NCBI GenBank assembly: GCA_003524085.1
Contig: DOEC01000021.1
Coordinates: 91,621-155,620 of the forward strand
Length of the DNA stretch: 64,000 nucleotides
From: Bacillota bacterium
GTDB lineage: Bacteria > Bacillota_I > Bacilli_A > RF39 > UBA660
Direction of reading: 5' to 3'
In this document: in pieces, positions 63,406-64,000 of the stretch
How positions within the stretch are numbered: position 1 is the stretch's first letter
Layout of the letters: each line of letters starts with the position of its first letter
Made by a program: the position numbers and the translations under genes
The notes under the pieces: generated by a model
The model's input: only the letters and a program-made list of their open reading frames with translations
What the model was told of the DNA's origin: nothing
The model's database searches: none

Positions 63406-64000
63406 AAAAAGTATACGCTTATCAAATTAAAGAAAATAAAAAATATAAAGGAAGATATATCATATTAATAAAACAACCTGAAATTGAAGAAGGCGGTTTT
63501 AGAAATCTTTATAAAGTGAAATTAACTAATAATATGAAATTGCCAAAAACAGTAGAAGAAATAAACTTATGTGAATTTGTGAAAATGCAAGCATGTCCTT
63601 ACGAATTAAGAGTGTTTCCAATTATGGGAGGCTTGAATTACGATGAAGCTCTACAAAATTATAAAGATACTACTTTACCAGATAGTGATAATAATTTATT
63701 CAACTATGACTATGATTTTATATTTACTAGGAAAGAAAAGAAATCTTCTTTAATTTATATTGGAGAATTTGACGTCAATGACAATCCTCCATATGAAAAA
63801 AAGACAGCAAATCATTATACCCCATCATATGGCTTTATTGGCGAATTAGAAAAGTATACAATAGAAGGATACGAATTAAATAATAAGAAGACAGATTTTT
63901 TATATAATGAAAGAGAAAGAAAAGAATACATACAAAGTCGCATAAATTTTCAAAATGAAGTTAGCGTAGAATTAAAGGAATGGATGGCAAACTATAACTC
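63393..64000 (+). CDS. Probable immunity protein of the RHS toxin (3' partial)
   Basis: Starts at ATG 63393, inside the last codons of the RHS gene (13-bp overlap), with AGGAGGAGGAAA as ribosome site. It stays open to the window end, giving at least 202 residues: begins MGRLKKVYAYQIKENKKYKGRYII and continues as a soluble acidic protein (GGLNYDEALQNYKD, NLFNYDYDFIFTRKEKKSSLIYIGEFD). The opening KVYAYQIKENKKYKGRYIILI loosely resembles Imm26-type immunity proteins. Position alone strongly suggests neutralisation of the nuclease domain. Confidence 0.7.
   Translation, partial: MGRLKKVYAYQIKENKKYKGRYIILIKQPEIEEGGFRNLYKVKLTNNMKLPKTVEEINLCEFVKMQACPYELRVFPIMGGLNYDEALQNYKDTTLPDSDNNLFNYDYDFIFTRKEKKSSLIYIGEFDVNDNPPYEKKTANHYTPSYGFIGELEKYTIEGYELNNKKTDFLYNERERKEYIQSRINFQNEVSVELKEWMANYN

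Overview
The window is AT-rich bacterial DNA read with the standard code (TGG for Trp; TGA ends several genes, e.g. at 15534 and 16229). Strong GGAGG-type ribosome sites, T-run terminators and a T-box point to a low-GC Firmicute/Bacilli-type organism. SpoVS, CotE, a CotY/CotZ-like coat protein, SpoIIIAH, GerE, a YlmC/YmxH protein and a SigH-like sigma factor indicate an endospore former or a close relative. An uncultured gut lineage such as RF39 is possible, but that is inference. No rRNA, tRNA, CRISPR array or transposase was seen.

Layout. 1-4844: end of a conjugation-like module (VirB4-type ATPase, a SpoIID + C39-like wall hydrolase, a membrane-anchored protein) closed by a terminator. 4941-8930: unknown genes, a headless gene remnant, a PrsW-type protease, a membrane protein with a Lys-rich tail, and spoVS. 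9094-16786: DUF4143 ATPase, uvrA, then a chain yvlD-like/lgt/trxB-like/rlmB/sigma factor. 16990-24559: a Fic protein followed by 40-bp tandem hairpin repeats, DUF1015, an RNase J-like protein with an altered metal site, cysteine desulfurase + thiI, and a second Fic-like protein lacking the catalytic His. 24830-28061: a small secreted protein with an ABC-exporter operon. 28104-39109: HD protein, topA, anchored and pilin-like proteins, two YhcG/DUF1016 nucleases plus a broken third copy, cotE, ysxC, an RlmN-like/dCMP deaminase fusion, a probable structured RNA, and der.

39113-39424 holds a compact candidate type I toxin-antitoxin locus: a 17-residue hydrophobic peptide on the minus strand facing a convergent plus-strand RNA. 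Then come rpsO-pnp-trmL, T-box-tyrS, a CPBP protease, a metal-site-less metallophosphatase-like protein, an unlisted Tyr/Pro-rich small gene, an orphan histidine kinase, an EIIB-like protein, the CotZ-like gene, a YlmC/YmxH gene, lspA-rluD, TspO, rhomboid, spoIIIAH and gerE. The cotZ-like gene and gerE both have an upstream AC-16 bp-CATAnnnTA pattern matching SigK promoters.

52796-56021 is a LysR/NUDIX/Gfo-Idh-MocA-like cluster whose serine codons look less AGT-rich than its neighbours. 56046-64000 is a polymorphic-toxin locus: promoter plus intrinsic attenuator, a phage-tail-collar-like protein, a 2012-residue DNRLRE/RHS protein ending in a GIY-YIG-like nuclease domain, and an overlapping partial gene placed where its immunity protein should be.
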